The position numbers and the translations under genes are program-made. 64,000 bases of DNA, taken from the NCBI GenBank assembly GCA_963556255.1, contig OY744608.1:33725654-33789653 (forward strand), written 5' to 3'. This DNA is from Allolobophora icterica (lineage: Eukaryota > Annelida > Clitellata > Crassiclitellata > Lumbricidae). The notes beneath the pieces are model-generated. The model saw only the letters and a list, made by a program, of their open reading frames with translations, was not told the origin of the DNA and searched no databases. Of this stretch, positions 63,798 through 64,000 are shown piece by piece. Position 1 is the stretch's first letter. Each line of letters opens with the position of its first letter.

Positions 63798-63945
63798 TAA
63801 TAGTTAACTAAAAGTTGCTAACTCTTAGTTTAACTAAAAAATTTTAGTTAAGGAAGAAGTTTAACTAAAAAAATAGTTTAGTTAAAATCATAGTTTAACT
63901 AAAAAAAATTAGTTGCTAACTAAAAAGTTTAACTAAAAAAATCAG
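63798..63945. repeat. Cluster of GTTTAACTAAAAA motifs
   Basis: The motif recurs about five times with inverted TTTAGTTAA copies between. The cluster runs close to the window end, so its extent is unknown. Confidence 0.75.
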
Positions 63946-64000
63946 CAATATGCAATTATTTTTCAACAGTGAACATTGAACACTGTCAGCAAAAAATATT

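Overview
The window is eukaryotic: genes are split by GT-AG introns, gene density is low, and most of the DNA is transposon remnants and microsatellites. The gene content (an IRAG/LRMP homologue, an SKP1 paralogue, a single-pass Ig receptor) and the repeat types (L2/CR1-like LINEs with short tandem tails, tRNA-derived SINEs, many hAT-like MITEs) fit a marine invertebrate animal. I cannot name the phylum. All three genes are on the + strand.

Region 1 (1-20660) holds the 3' part of an IRAG/LRMP (MRVI1-domain) homologue. Eight exons have good splice sites and matching phases (2630 to 19658), plus one weaker candidate exon. The product is a coiled-coil, C-terminally tail-anchored ER protein. Its introns contain an RTE-like LINE, an L2-like LINE, SINEs and hAT-like elements. 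Region 2 (20661-28897) is almost entirely repeats: hAT MITEs, several L2/CR1 LINE 3' ends, an element with a 9-bp duplication and a 36-bp minisatellite core, and an 865-bp hAT-like insert carrying minisatellites.

Region 3 (28898-37557) is the most interesting part. Three exons encode an SKP1 that lacks the usual last exon. They are followed, in compatible phase and with usable splice sites, by linker exons, an exon with an F-box-like motif and one long beta-propeller exon. Read as one gene this gives a protein of about 570 residues: SKP1, F-box-like segment, propeller. That would be an SCF adaptor, its F-box partner and a substrate-binding propeller in one chain. The alternative is two adjacent genes, an odd SKP1 paralogue and an F-box-like/propeller gene. 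Transcript data would decide.

Region 4 (37558-60470) has no gene I can support. It contains microsatellites, LINE fragments, at least seven hAT-like elements (most with exact 8-bp target duplications), a deleted hAT element retaining only the transposase C-terminal dimerisation region, and arrays of short motifs. Region 5 (60552-62063) is an intron-free reading frame for a receptor with a signal peptide, three Ig domains, one membrane span and a tyrosine-containing tail. The remainder to 64000 is non-coding, with another MITE and AT-rich repeats.
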